This document shows positions 16,250 to 24,927 of a DNA stretch of 64,000 bases, one piece after another (the first letter of the stretch is position 1; the number at the start of each line of letters is the position of its first letter). The notes under the pieces are model-generated. The model was not told the origin of the DNA. It saw nothing but the letters and a program-made list of their open reading frames with translations, and did not search any database. Origin of the DNA: Desulfitobacterium_A sp034927245. GTDB lineage: Bacteria; Bacillota; Desulfitobacteriia; Desulfitobacteriales; Desulfitobacteriaceae. Location of the stretch: the NCBI RefSeq assembly GCF_034927245.1, contig NZ_JAYFQK010000018.1, positions 1-64,000 on the forward strand, in the 5' to 3' direction. The position numbers and the translations under genes were made by a program.

Positions 16250-17644
16250 TTATTTCACAAGATGAAATATATTCCAATAAGGGTAAAGGATTGCTATGAA
16301 AAAGACAAAGGTTAAAATTGTCTTTGCAGTATTCATCTTGATGAAGTGTCCCATTGAGATTTTGCCAAAACCGAACATTAAGAGATAAGGGGCAACCTCA
16401 TAAGGGAAAAAGACCATATCGGTGGAGATCACTAATGTCATGACTGTGGCCATCGGGTTTAAGCCAAGATCGACAGCGATCTGAGCAAAAGGCAAAGATA
16501 ATCCCGCCATCATCGCATAAGGCGTCATGAAAAGATTGCCGATCATACCAAAGAACATCATCACAACCAGGGCCAAAAGCGGAGTTGAATTTTGCAGCAT
16601 TGGAGTGACCAAACCGGATATCAATTTGCCGAAACCTAAGGCTCCGCCAACGACACCAATTCCGAGACAACTGGCAATAAAGAAAAAGATGCTAAAGTTA
16701 ATCTTTTTAATCGATGCTTTTGTTCCCACATTCACTTTAGGTAAGAAAAGTACATACGGAAGAAGCATAAAACCATAGGCTGCCGGGAGTTTATGAATTG
16801 GGGTAGTGAATAGATAAGCCATCAACATGACCAATACAACCATGGCTTTTTTCTCATTAGTGGAAACGGGGCCTAAGGATTTATATTTATCGCGGAAATA
16901 CTCTTTTCCGCCTTCGAGCTCAATCGATTTTGTGTTAAATACCTTGGCTAAGATAAAAAGGAATAGGATGAAGAACAGAAGGATAGGTCCGTTATAAATC
17001 AACATTTCATACCAGTTAGCGAAAAAACCGGGAACAACTTGACGGATACCTTCTTCAGCTAAGCCCAGATAACCGGGATTATACATAAAGCTGCTGGGGG
17101 CACCTTCACCGCCTAACATTGCGGCAAAACAAAGCAATGCGCTTTCTTTCGATAAATCAAGGTTTAGAGCTTTGACAATGCCATATCCGAAGACCATCAT
17201 GATAATAAATGCCTGACAAAAAGTGACAAAGTTGAGGGCTACACCTGCGAAAAATACGCCAAACATGATTCCTGTGAAATTACCGCCGCATTTATAAATA
17301 CACCAGTAAGCAATTCTTGGCAGCAAGCCGCATTCTTCCAAAACATTGGCCAGCAGCATGGCGCCAAAGATCATCCATACCGTATTGCTGGTCCAGGATC
17401 CAAAAGCTGTTGCGGGGTTAACAATACCGCTGATCATATAAAGTGTAGGCAGCATGATTGCGGGTAAAATTGGATCAAAGAATTCAAAGGCCATGACAAT
17501 AATAATAAAAGTAGTGATCACGAAGAAGATTTTTAAGGGAGCTGTGTAGAGTTCAGAAGTTGGAATGAGATATACTATAAGTGGGACTAAAAAAGTTATA
17601 AGCCATTTGATGAGTGTTTTACTGCTGTGCTGTGATTCCTCCAT
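16250..17644 (-). CDS. DASS/SLC13 family anion transporter
   Basis: A 464-residue membrane protein with about 12 hydrophobic segments. It resembles the divalent anion:sodium symporter family, which carries di- and tricarboxylates, sulfate or related anions. Conserved regions include SNTVWMIFGAMLLANVLEEC and the C-terminal half motif GNLFMTPYAMMAGLSLPFAQ. The start ATG follows taggaggaacg. Its promoter region holds three copies of the TAACC-N2-GGTTA palindrome shared with the divergent crp gene, so a redox or carbon signal probably controls uptake. The substrate is not determined. Confidence 0.82.
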   Translation of the reverse strand: MEESQHSSKTLIKWLITFLVPLIVYLIPTSELYTAPLKIFFVITTFIIIVMAFEFFDPILPAIMLPTLYMISGIVNPATAFGSWTSNTVWMIFGAMLLANVLEECGLLPRIAYWCIYKCGGNFTGIMFGVFFAGVALNFVTFCQAFIIMMVFGYGIVKALNLDLSKESALLCFAAMLGGEGAPSSFMYNPGYLGLAEEGIRQVVPGFFANWYEMLIYNGPILLFFILFLFILAKVFNTKSIELEGGKEYFRDKYKSLGPVSTNEKKAMVVLVMLMAYLFTTPIHKLPAAYGFMLLPYVLFLPKVNVGTKASIKKINFSIFFFIASCLGIGVVGGALGFGKLISGLVTPMLQNSTPLLALVVMMFFGMIGNLFMTPYAMMAGLSLPFAQIAVDLGLNPMATVMTLVISTDMVFFPYEVAPYLLMFGFGKISMGHFIKMNTAKTILTFVFFIAILYPYWNIFHLVK

Positions 17645-17734
17645 AAATAATCGTTCCTCCTAAGCGACTTGTATTGGTGCAGCAATACGATTTTGTTAAT
17701 GGTGCGATAAAGAAAATCGCTTGACAAGTTGAAG

Positions 17735-17834
17735 TTTAACAGAGGTTATAGATCATAAGATATAACCTGGGTTATATTTCAAAAGATTATGTGAAAGTAA
17801 TTATTTACATAATCAATTTATAACCGGGGTTATA
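17735..17834. promoter_or_regulatory. Cluster of three TATAACC-N2-GGTTATA operators
   Basis: Between the divergent DASS and crp genes: tataacctgggttata (17761-17776) and tataaccggggttata (17819-17834) are near-perfect palindromes, and 17735-17750 matches the second at 13 of 16 positions. A tataat at 17836-17841 follows the last site. The pattern suggests an operator cluster for the adjacent Crp/Fnr protein. No other feature is seen in the 17645-17960 gap. Confidence 0.7.
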
Positions 17835-17960
17835 TTGTATAATGGTTTTTTGAAATATAATTTTACTTAGGACATTCTTAATGTACGTAATGAACTAAAT
17901 GTTATGTAATGAACTAAAAACAAACGATTTGCTTTAGCCGGCTTACAGGGAGGGATACTT

Positions 17961-18626
17961 ATGGAAAAGCAAATGAAAAACTTTATCATGAGCTTAAAGG
18001 ATTCTCACATATGCTATTTTAAAAAAGGGGATATCATCATTAAGCAGGATGAGAAAGTAGAGTTTGTGTATTATCTTGTCGATGGATTGATTTATCGTAC
18101 TGTTCTGTCAGAAAAAGGTGATGAAACAATCTATGATACAAAATCTGGAGATAACTATTTGAAATCGTTATTAGGGATTTTATATTTATTTGATACCGGG
18201 ATTAGCTATACCAATTTCATTGCTAAGACGAATTGTATTTGTTATCAGATCCCTAAAGCAACGATATTAAATTATATTCTGGATAAGCCGAAAATCCTGC
18301 GCGAACTTATTGATATCGCCATGAATTTTTATAATTCAACGATTGTCTTGCTTCAGAATAAACAACAAAGGAACGCCGTCAATCGATTGTGCCAATTTTT
18401 ATTGGAACAGGCCAACGTGGTCAATGGCAAACTAGCCGTTCGCAAGGCATGTACTAACGTTGAAATAAGTAAGTTCTTAGGAATTCATCCGGTTACAGCC
18501 GCAAGAATTATTAAATGTTTAATTGACGAGAAAGTCATTATCCGATGTAGAAATGGATTAACGATACTCGACGAAAATAAGCTCAAGGAATATGCTCAAG
18601 AAACGCGTACTATGACATATTCGTAA
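17961..18626 (+). CDS. Crp/Fnr family regulator, candidate reader of the TAACC-N2-GGTTA motif
   Basis: A 221-residue protein with a sensor domain (about residues 15-120; YFKKGDIIIKQDEKVEFVYY, VDGLIYRTV) and a Crp-type winged helix (VEISKFLGIHPVTAARIIKC, about 170-195). The recognition helix reads HPVTAARII instead of the usual SRETVSR, so it should prefer an unusual site; the palindrome repeated upstream of its own gene is the natural candidate. Single cysteines are scattered and do not form a cluster motif. It lies divergent from the DASS gene and 246 bases before osmC-gcvH-lpd, each preceded by the motif. Confidence 0.85.
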   Translation: MEKQMKNFIMSLKDSHICYFKKGDIIIKQDEKVEFVYYLVDGLIYRTVLSEKGDETIYDTKSGDNYLKSLLGILYLFDTGISYTNFIAKTNCICYQIPKATILNYILDKPKILRELIDIAMNFYNSTIVLLQNKQQRNAVNRLCQFLLEQANVVNGKLAVRKACTNVEISKFLGIHPVTAARIIKCLIDEKVIIRCRNGLTILDENKLKEYAQETRTMTYS

Positions 18627-18644
18627 TATATTAGCTCGAATGCA

Positions 18645-18690
18645 AGAGGGCAGGGCTTTATGGGTTAATTTCCATAAAGCCCTACCCTCT
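18645..18690 (+). terminator. Long hairpin after the crp gene
   Basis: A 19-bp stem with one mismatch (18645-18663 and 18672-18690) with a weak T tail (tatcttt); a probable terminator. Confidence 0.65.
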
Positions 18691-18725
18691 TATCTTTGGA
18701 ATTTAATCTCGAATATTTTGACGGA

Positions 18726-18741
18726 TATAACCGGGGTTATT
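18726..18741 (+). promoter_or_regulatory. TATAACC-N2-GGTTATT operator before osmC-gcvH-lpd
   Basis: Matches 15 of 16 positions of the 17819 site and lies 131 bases upstream of the osmC start, in the only promoter region of the osmC-gcvH-lpd group. Confidence 0.65.
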
Positions 18742-18872
18742 TTTAGTTTAAATTATTTTAGCTATGCTGAAGTAGAAATTATCTCTGGTCTGCATGTGCA
18801 GATGCGGCCGCGATAATTGATGTTTTGAAAGTTGTGAAATCATGTAATCGTGTAATATGGGAGGTATTAGGC

Positions 18873-19301
18873 ATGGCTAAAGTCGTTGTTAAATGGGAAG
18901 AAAATATGAATTTTAGGGGATTCGATTCCGACGGACGAGATGTTTTATTGGATGCTGCGGCCATTTATGGCGGGTTGGATAAAGGAATAAGACCGATGCA
19001 GCTTATGCTGATTGCTCTTGGAGGCTGCGCCTCAATCGAGATCGGAAATGTTTTAAACAAAATGCGGATCGCCTATGAAGAGTTTAAAGTCGAATTAGAG
19101 GGTGAGAGAGCAGAAACAGTACCCCAAGTCTTTACGAGCATCTCGATGAAATTTATTGTCAAGAGTAAGGATTTATCGCAGGAGAAACTGGAAAGAGCGA
19201 TAAAACTAGGGGAAAGTTATTGCTCCGCCGCCAATATGATCAAAAAAGCCTGTCCTATTGCAGTCAGCTATGACTTAAATGGTATAAGCTACACACTTTA
19301 G
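18873..19301 (+). CDS. OsmC family protein (two-cysteine type)
   Basis: A 142-residue OsmC-like protein, started at ATG 18873 because of the tgggaggt ribosome site (the frame is open from 18825). Cys52 in ALGGCASIEIG and Cys117 in ESYCSAANMI are 65 residues apart, close to the spacing of the peroxidatic and resolving cysteines of E. coli OsmC; a third cysteine is in KKACPIAV, as in YhfA-like members. It is followed by a lipoyl carrier gene and lpd, the known electron path for Ohr/OsmC peroxidases, so it probably acts as a lipoyl-dependent thiol peroxidase. The exact substrate is open. Confidence 0.85.
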   Translation: MAKVVVKWEENMNFRGFDSDGRDVLLDAAAIYGGLDKGIRPMQLMLIALGGCASIEIGNVLNKMRIAYEEFKVELEGERAETVPQVFTSISMKFIVKSKDLSQEKLERAIKLGESYCSAANMIKKACPIAVSYDLNGISYTL

Positions 19302-19370
19302 ATAAACGTTTTAGATAAACGATAGATGGAAATATTGCTAAAAGGGTTAAATGGGAGGAGGAAAGAAAGA

Positions 19371-19769
19371 ATGACCAAGCCAATTAAGGAATTAGCGTTC
19401 AGAGATGATATCCTCTACTCCGACAAACATACCTGGGCAAAAGTCGAAGGTGATCTTGTGAAAATTGGTATCACTGATTTTGCACAGGATCAACTCGGAG
19501 ATATCATCTTTGTGGAATTGCCCAATAGCGGAGAAACTTACAGCAAAGACGATACATTTGGTCAAGCTGAATCGGCGAAGAGCGTTTCCAGTCTATACAT
19601 GCCTTTGAGTGGGACAATTGTAGAGGTTAACACCCTGTTGGAGGATTCACCTCAATCTGTTAATGGGGAGCCCTATGATAAAGGTTGGATGATCGTGGTT
19701 AAGTACAGCAACCCTGATGAATTGGCCGAACTCCTATCTAAGGCAGATTATATGAATCAAATAAAATAG
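19371..19769 (+). CDS. gcvH: GcvH-like lipoyl carrier protein without glycine cleavage partners
   Basis: A 132-residue protein of the glycine cleavage H family, started at ATG 19371 after gggaggaggaaag. The lipoyl lysine is Lys70 in AESAKSVSSLY, and DFAQDQLGDIIFVELP matches the family core. The dihydrolipoyl arm normally shuttles between P-, T- and L-proteins, but no gcvP or gcvT gene is nearby. Its neighbours are osmC and lpd, so the arm more likely carries electrons from Lpd to the OsmC protein. Supply of lipoate is not encoded in this window. A role in one-carbon metabolism with unlinked gcvP/gcvT cannot be excluded. Confidence 0.88.
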   Translation: MTKPIKELAFRDDILYSDKHTWAKVEGDLVKIGITDFAQDQLGDIIFVELPNSGETYSKDDTFGQAESAKSVSSLYMPLSGTIVEVNTLLEDSPQSVNGEPYDKGWMIVVKYSNPDELAELLSKADYMNQIK

Positions 19770-19775
19770 ACTAAA

Positions 19776-19815
19776 CTAAAATAAAATAAGCTAGACTAAA
19801 ATAAAATAAGCTAGA
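19776..19815. repeat. Two exact 20-bp tandem repeats between gcvH and lpd
   Basis: The unit ctaaaataaaataagctaga occurs at 19776-19795 and 19796-19815. It is AT-rich and non-coding, and its function is unknown. Confidence 0.8.
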
Positions 19816-19876
19816 CTTTTGTGCTTGCAATGATTAGCGCATAAAGGAAATGAGTATTGCCTTTGGAGGGAAAAAA

Positions 19877-21253
19877 GTGACGTATAAAGCTGTGGTAATT
19901 GGCGGCGGACCTGCCGGCTATGTGGCTGCCATTAGAATAGCTCAACTGGGGGGTCAAGTTGCAGTCGTCGAAAAAAACAAATTAGGGGGTACTTGTCTTA
20001 ACAGAGGATGCATACCCACAAAATCTCTGATCGCTGCGGTCGACAAATTAAAAGCGGTTGAAGATGCTGTTCAATTTGGGATTGAAGTAAGCAAACCGGA
20101 CATTAACTTTGTTAAGATTCAGGCCAGAAAAGATGAAGTCGTTGCGAAGCTGGTAGAAGGTATTCACTTCTTATTGAATAAAAACAAGGTTAAGCTGTTT
20201 ACGGGCTCTGCTAAAATCAAAGCTGCAGGTGTGGTTGAAGTCGAAAATAACGGTGAAACGGAAGAACTGTTGACTGAAAACATCATCATTGCTACCGGTT
20301 CCAGTCCTGCTTTAATCAAATCTTTAGGTTATAACGGGACGAGTATCATGACCAGTGAAGAGATATTAAGATTGCCCGAGATTCCTAAAAGCCTCCTTGT
20401 CATTGGCGGGGGTGTCATTGGCAGTGAGTTTGCCCACATTTATGGGAGCCTGGGAACAGAAATTACGATGCTAGAATTGGCACCCAGCATTTTAAGTATC
20501 CAGGATGCAGAGATTGCCCGCCGCATGCAGAGCATCTTTAAAAAGAGAAAGTATAAAATCGTAACCAATGCAGTCATTAAAAAGATCACGGAGATCGAGG
20601 GGGGTATCCGGGCCGAATTAGAAAATGGGGATACCATTATAGCTGAGAAGGCCTTGATCTCTATTGGCCGTACGCTCAATACCCAAAATCTGGGACTCGA
20701 AGAGATGGGTATAGAAACCGGTTCCAAAGGCGAGATAAAAGTCAATGATCAGATGGAAACCAATATCAAAGGTGTTTATGCGATTGGTGATGTGGTCATG
20801 AAGTATCAGTTGGCACATGTCGCTTCAGCCCAGGGTATTGTTACGGCTGAAAATATCATGGGCCGGAAAGCAACCATGGATTATTCGGCCGTACCCAGCT
20901 GCGTTTTTACAAGCCCTGAGATAGCGATGGTTGGGTTGACCGAGAAACAGGCTAAAGATAAAGGAATTCCGGTTAAAATCGGTAAGTTTAATTTCATGGC
21001 TAACGGCAAGGCCCTGAGCATGGGCGAAGGAGAAGGCTTTATTAAGATTGTGACGAATGCGGAAACGGATGTAATCTTAGGGGTTCACATTATCGGACCC
21101 CATGCCTCGGATTTGATTGCCGAAGGTACGCTGGCTGTTAAAAATGGCTTAACCGCCGGCAATATTGCCGCGACGATTCATGCCCATCCCACTCTTGCGG
21201 AAGCCATGATGGAGGCTTCAGAAAATGTCCATGGCTTAAGTATACATGGTTAA
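19877..21253 (+). CDS. lpdA: Dihydrolipoyl dehydrogenase
   Basis: A flavoprotein disulfide reductase of 458 residues when started at GTG 19877 (ribosome site ggaggg; an ATG at 19850 has poorer spacing). The FAD-binding motif is VVIGGGPAGY, the redox disulfide Cys40/Cys45 is in GGTCLNRGCIPTKS, the NAD site is VIGGGVIGSEFAHIYGSLG, and the C-terminal catalytic pair is in HAHPTLAEAM. It oxidises or reduces the lipoyl arm with NAD(H). With gcvH and osmC upstream it likely reduces the H-like carrier from NADH. A strong terminator follows. Confidence 0.93.
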   Translation: MTYKAVVIGGGPAGYVAAIRIAQLGGQVAVVEKNKLGGTCLNRGCIPTKSLIAAVDKLKAVEDAVQFGIEVSKPDINFVKIQARKDEVVAKLVEGIHFLLNKNKVKLFTGSAKIKAAGVVEVENNGETEELLTENIIIATGSSPALIKSLGYNGTSIMTSEEILRLPEIPKSLLVIGGGVIGSEFAHIYGSLGTEITMLELAPSILSIQDAEIARRMQSIFKKRKYKIVTNAVIKKITEIEGGIRAELENGDTIIAEKALISIGRTLNTQNLGLEEMGIETGSKGEIKVNDQMETNIKGVYAIGDVVMKYQLAHVASAQGIVTAENIMGRKATMDYSAVPSCVFTSPEIAMVGLTEKQAKDKGIPVKIGKFNFMANGKALSMGEGEGFIKIVTNAETDVILGVHIIGPHASDLIAEGTLAVKNGLTAGNIAATIHAHPTLAEAMMEASENVHGLSIHG

Positions 21254-21314
21254 TTTTTACAGACTCGCGTAGGGTTCTTTAGAACATAAGGATGAGTTCC
21301 CTTTGTATTATATG

Positions 21315-21352
21315 AGGAGGTCGGCAGACAGAAAATGGTCAGCCGACCTCCT
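21315..21352 (+). terminator. Terminator after lpd
   Basis: An 11-bp GC-rich perfect stem (aggaggtcggc at 21315-21325, gccgacctcct at 21342-21352) followed by gtttta. Confidence 0.88.
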
Positions 21353-21373
21353 GTTTTATCCGATAGCTAACTG

Positions 21374-21516
21374 CCACTAAGTCACTGGACATAGGAAGCT
21401 TGCTTGCTTTGCAAGCTTAGCAGACTTGTCCTCTGTGGGGATAGTCAACTAAACTGCAGAAACAAGTGCGATAGTTCCACCGGAACTATCGGGAGTCAAA
21501 ACTCCGCCTGCAGTTT
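21374..21516. other. Structured intergenic element with a three-way junction
   Basis: The gap between convergent lpd and lrgB folds heavily. First a hairpin around 21392-21414 (aagcttgc/gcaagctt). Then an outer stem aaactgcag (21451-21459) / ctgcagttt (21508-21516) enclosing two hairpins, cgatagttcc/ggaactatcg (21469-21491) and ggagt-caaa-actcc (21492-21505). A T-rich run follows. It may be a terminator for lrgB or a repeated genomic element; the ggagtcaaaactcc hairpin recurs at 33186-33199. Confidence 0.55.
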
Positions 21517-21563
21517 TCTTTACAATCCATTTTTTATGATTCACTTTAAGAGTATACTAGAAA

Positions 21564-22247
21564 TTAATGAAGAAGGTTGACCATAATCGGAGCGGCAAAT
21601 ATCGTAATGAATCCGGTTAAAATCATGGATACGCTCGATATTGTTCCTGATGTAGTTCCAAATTCAAAAGCCTTCGTTGTCCCTGAAGCATGTGCACTTG
21701 TACCGAGAAGGATGCCTCGGGCAATGCAATTATTGATTTTCAGGTGTTTAATAATCGTTGGCCCGATGAGGCTGCCGATGATCCCTGTGATAATGACAAA
21801 GACGGCCGTGATTGCCGGGATACCGCCGATGACCTGGGAGATATCCATGGCCATAGGTGTGGTTACCGAATGGGGGATTAGACTTCCAATCATTTCAGAA
21901 TCTAAATGGAACAAATGGGCGAAGAGTTCTGAAGAGGAAAGAGCGACACCTGTTCCGAATAACACACTAAGAACAATGGGAAGGGCATTTTTCTTAAATA
22001 AATCAAAGTATTTATAAAGGGGAACCGCAAGGGCTATTGTTGCCGGCTGCAGGGCGTACGATATGTACTTAGCGCTTGTGTTATAGGATTCATACGGAGT
22101 ATTGCTCCAGAGTAAAAGGATAATTAAAAAGAGGGGGGTTATAAAAAGAGGGGATAGTAATGCTTTATTATTAGAGGAGCGATAGATCCTTTTTGCGCCC
22201 CAATAAATTGCAATTGTGATGATAAAACCGAATACATTAAAGATCAT
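21564..22247 (-). CDS. lrgB: LrgB/CidB family membrane protein
   Basis: A 227-residue polytopic membrane protein with the LrgB family signatures (HLDSEMIGSLIPHSVTTPMA and ARGILLGTSAHASGTTKAFE). LrgB works with the holin-like LrgA in control of murein hydrolase activity or export of small metabolites. The gene shares a base with the end of lrgA and is translated after it. A LysR gene is divergent from the pair and probably controls it, as CidR does for cid/lrg operons. Confidence 0.9.
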   Translation of the reverse strand: MIFNVFGFIITIAIYWGAKRIYRSSNNKALLSPLFITPLFLIILLLWSNTPYESYNTSAKYISYALQPATIALAVPLYKYFDLFKKNALPIVLSVLFGTGVALSSSELFAHLFHLDSEMIGSLIPHSVTTPMAMDISQVIGGIPAITAVFVIITGIIGSLIGPTIIKHLKINNCIARGILLGTSAHASGTTKAFEFGTTSGTISSVSMILTGFITIFAAPIMVNLLH

Positions 22248-22621
22248 TAAGTGTTTTTCTCCTTTTCTTTATTGCTTTGAATGTTTTGGGCGAATAGTCC
22301 GGTAAAGACCATGACCACGACAGAACTGATGACGATCACAGCAATCAAGCTTAAGCCATTCTCAGAAAGCATAGTTTTGTATTGAATTACTCCGACAGCA
22401 GAAGGGATTAAGAAAAGCATGATGTTGCTAACGAGCCAATTTGCTCCGGTCTCAATCCATTCCAGACGAATGAGCTTCGTCTCGAGTAGAAAAAATACAA
22501 CAATAATTCCTAAAACAGTACCGGGTATCCTTAAGTTGAAGTAATCAGCGATTTGATTGGTACACAGTGATATCAGAAATAATATGATAATTTGTGTTAT
22601 CGCTTTAATAATTTGTGGCAT
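22247..22621 (-). CDS. lrgA: LrgA/CidA family holin-like protein
   Basis: A 124-residue holin-like protein with four hydrophobic helices. Typical features are the FNLRIPGTVLGIIVVFFLLE-like stretch and the charged C-terminal tail (NIQSNKEKEKN). Start ATG after aaggagagat. Forms the lrgAB operon with the next gene, under likely control of the divergent LysR regulator. Confidence 0.9.
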   Translation of the reverse strand: MPQIIKAITQIIILFLISLCTNQIADYFNLRIPGTVLGIIVVFFLLETKLIRLEWIETGANWLVSNIMLFLIPSAVGVIQYKTMLSENGLSLIAVIVISSVVVMVFTGLFAQNIQSNKEKEKNT

Positions 22622-22733
22622 ATATTGATCTCTCCTTTAATTAAAGTTTACAGTAATTCTAATATTAGGTAAAATACATATAAGGAATAAGGATGATTCC
22701 TTTTGGTTATCCATTGAGAGGAAGGAAGAGAAG

Positions 22734-23663
22734 ATGGATATACGCCATTTAGAATACTTTATGGAGGTCGCGCGCTATTGTAGTTTCACAAAAGCTGCGC
22801 AAACCTTGTATATCAGTCAACCCGCCATTAGCAAGGCGATTAAAAGTATCGAGGACGAATTTGGAATTATCTTATTTGATCGCTCAGGGAAGCGGGTTGT
22901 ATTAACCGATGCCGGGAAAATTCTTTATAAGCAAGCGAAGGGTATCGTGAAGTCCTTTCAAAACATATCGACGGAGATCAATGATCTGATGAATTTAGAA
23001 AAAGGCAATATCACCATAGGCCTGCCGCCCATGATCGGATCTAATTTTTTCCCCAAGGTTATCGTTCAATTTCATGAAAAGTATCCAAACGTGGAGATCC
23101 ACCTGGTTGAAATCGGAGCAAAAAGGGTAGAAACAGAAGTCGGGAATGGAAATCTGGATATGGGGGTTGCTGTTTTACCCACGAATGAGGAGATTTTCCA
23201 TACCCTGGAGTTTGTAAAGGACAGCTTAAGATTAATAGTGCACCCAACGCACCCCTTGGCAGGAAGGAAAGCGGTGACCTTATCCGAGCTGGCCAATGAA
23301 GATTTTGTATATTTTCATGAGGATTTCACACTGCATGACCGAATTTTGGAAGAATGTCTAAAGCTGGGTTTTGAGCCGCGTATCCTATCGAAAAGCTCCC
23401 AGTGGGACTTTATTGTTGAGATGGTCGCTTTTAATCTCGGAGTGGCTTTAATGCCGGAGACCATTTGCAGAGAGCTGACTTGTGTTAAAGTCCTGCCCCT
23501 TATCGAGCCGGAGATTCCTTGGCACTTAGGGATAATCTGGCGAAAAGACGGCTATCTTTCCTTTGCCGCGCAACAATGGATCAGGACGCTGGAGTCATTT
23601 TGGGAAGAAGAAACATTAAAAGCAAAACCAGAGGAGATAATGCCGGATGGAAATTGTGAATAA
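22734..23663 (+). CDS. LysR family transcriptional regulator, CidR-like position
   Basis: A 309-residue LysR-type activator. The N-terminal winged helix-turn-helix is DIRHLEYFMEVARYCSFTKA and AQTLYISQPAISKAIKSIED; the C-terminal periplasmic-binding-like domain (about 90-300) binds an inducer. It is transcribed away from lrgA with 112 bases between them, so it probably controls that operon from the shared promoter region. It also overlaps the patatin gene downstream by 17 bases. Confidence 0.9.
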   Translation: MDIRHLEYFMEVARYCSFTKAAQTLYISQPAISKAIKSIEDEFGIILFDRSGKRVVLTDAGKILYKQAKGIVKSFQNISTEINDLMNLEKGNITIGLPPMIGSNFFPKVIVQFHEKYPNVEIHLVEIGAKRVETEVGNGNLDMGVAVLPTNEEIFHTLEFVKDSLRLIVHPTHPLAGRKAVTLSELANEDFVYFHEDFTLHDRILEECLKLGFEPRILSKSSQWDFIVEMVAFNLGVALMPETICRELTCVKVLPLIEPEIPWHLGIIWRKDGYLSFAAQQWIRTLESFWEEETLKAKPEEIMPDGNCE

Positions 23664-24528
23664 TATTAAAGACACAGCTTTGATTTTCGAGGGCGGTGGA
23701 ATGCGGGCAAGTTACACAGCAGGCATTTTAAATAATTTACTGGAAAATGAAATATATTTCGATTATGTTGCAGGGATTTCCGCGGGATCCAGCCATTGTG
23801 TCAATTATTTATCACGGGATACCGAGCGTGCCAAGCGCTCATTTGTGGATTTAGTATTAGAACCGAATTTTGGCGGATGGAAATTCTTTTTTAAAGGGGA
23901 AGGGTTTTTCAATTCCCGGTATATTTACGAAGAGACTTCCTATCCCGATGCCGCACTGCCTTTCGATTACCAAACATTTATAAATAATCCCGCACAATTG
24001 CGCATTGGTACGTTTGAGCGGGATAGCGGAGAAATCAAATATTATACGAAAGAAGATATCCATGACATCAAGGACATCATGAAAATTGTCCGTTCTTCGT
24101 CATCTATGCCCATCTTCATGCCGCCGACCCATTACGGCGAGCACTACTATATCGATGGGGGGCTAGGCGGGGGAATCGCTCTCGATATTGCCAAAAGGGA
24201 CAAAATGCAAAAGTTCTTTGTGATTCTCACCCGTGAAAAGGGATACCGAAAACGTCCCTTAAAATTTAAAGGGGCGATTAAAGCCTATTACCGGAAGTAT
24301 CCCTTAGTTGCAGAAGCCATGATCAACCGATATGTTAAATATAATCAAACGCTTGAGGAGCTTGAACAATTAGAACGTGAAGGGAAGGCCTTCTTGGTCT
24401 ATCCGGACATCATGCCGGTTTCCAATCGTGAGATCAATTTTAACAAGCTCTCTGAAAGCTACAAACTGGGGTATGCCCAGGGCAGGCGAGATTTACAGCG
24501 GTGGAAGGAATTCTTGGCTATAGAATAG
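23647..24528 (+). CDS. Patatin-like phospholipase family protein
   Basis: A 293-residue cytoplasmic lipid acyl hydrolase of the RssA/YlbK-like group. The oxyanion loop is GGGMRASYTAG (about residue 17), the nucleophile serine is in GISAGSSH (G-x-S-x-G), and the catalytic aspartate is in DGGLGGG. The active site is complete. It overlaps the LysR gene by 17 bases, suggesting one transcript. Its link to lrgAB could be membrane lipid turnover, but that is a guess. Confidence 0.87.
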   Translation: MEIVNNIKDTALIFEGGGMRASYTAGILNNLLENEIYFDYVAGISAGSSHCVNYLSRDTERAKRSFVDLVLEPNFGGWKFFFKGEGFFNSRYIYEETSYPDAALPFDYQTFINNPAQLRIGTFERDSGEIKYYTKEDIHDIKDIMKIVRSSSSMPIFMPPTHYGEHYYIDGGLGGGIALDIAKRDKMQKFFVILTREKGYRKRPLKFKGAIKAYYRKYPLVAEAMINRYVKYNQTLEELEQLEREGKAFLVYPDIMPVSNREINFNKLSESYKLGYAQGRRDLQRWKEFLAIE

Positions 24529-24624
24529 AACCGTTTTACTAAGATATTAAAATACATCAAGAAAAATGATTAAATTTAACACTGTTGTTCATAGAATACA
24601 TTTGTTATCCTATTTATTAATGAA

Positions 24625-24890
24625 AGGCAAAGAAGAGGAGTAGTAATTATAAACCTGATCTCAGAAAGCTGTTGGACGATGTAAAACAGCAGAGGGAATA
24701 TAATGAACTCGCCTTGGAGCTTCTGATAAAACAGACGGATTTCCACCGTTAGAGGGAAGGGATATAGACATCATGTCTGTATTCAAAGAGTGCATGATTT
24801 GATCATGAAATAGAGTGGTACCACGTAAGAGTAATCTTTCGTCTCTATTTGTGAAGTTTCACAAGTAGGATGAGAGATTTTTTTTATCAA
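24625..24890 (+). ncRNA. T-box leader, leucine-specific
   Basis: tRNA-sensing leader of the leuA-like gene. The conserved T-box sequence tggtaccacg is at 24816-24825. In the specifier loop aatgaactc the codon is CTC (24708-24710), a leucine codon, which agrees with the gene downstream. Stem I begins near 24640. A terminator with TTTTTTTT at about 24836-24888 competes with the antiterminator. Uncharged leucine tRNA should allow read-through. Confidence 0.92.
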
Positions 24891-24927
24891 GATTAAAGCA
24901 TTTTTATTTAGAGGGATGGGGTTAATA

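Noticed and set aside
19371..19769. Part of a glycine cleavage operon
   Set aside because: gcvT, gcvPA and gcvPB are absent around it; the neighbours are osmC and lpd.
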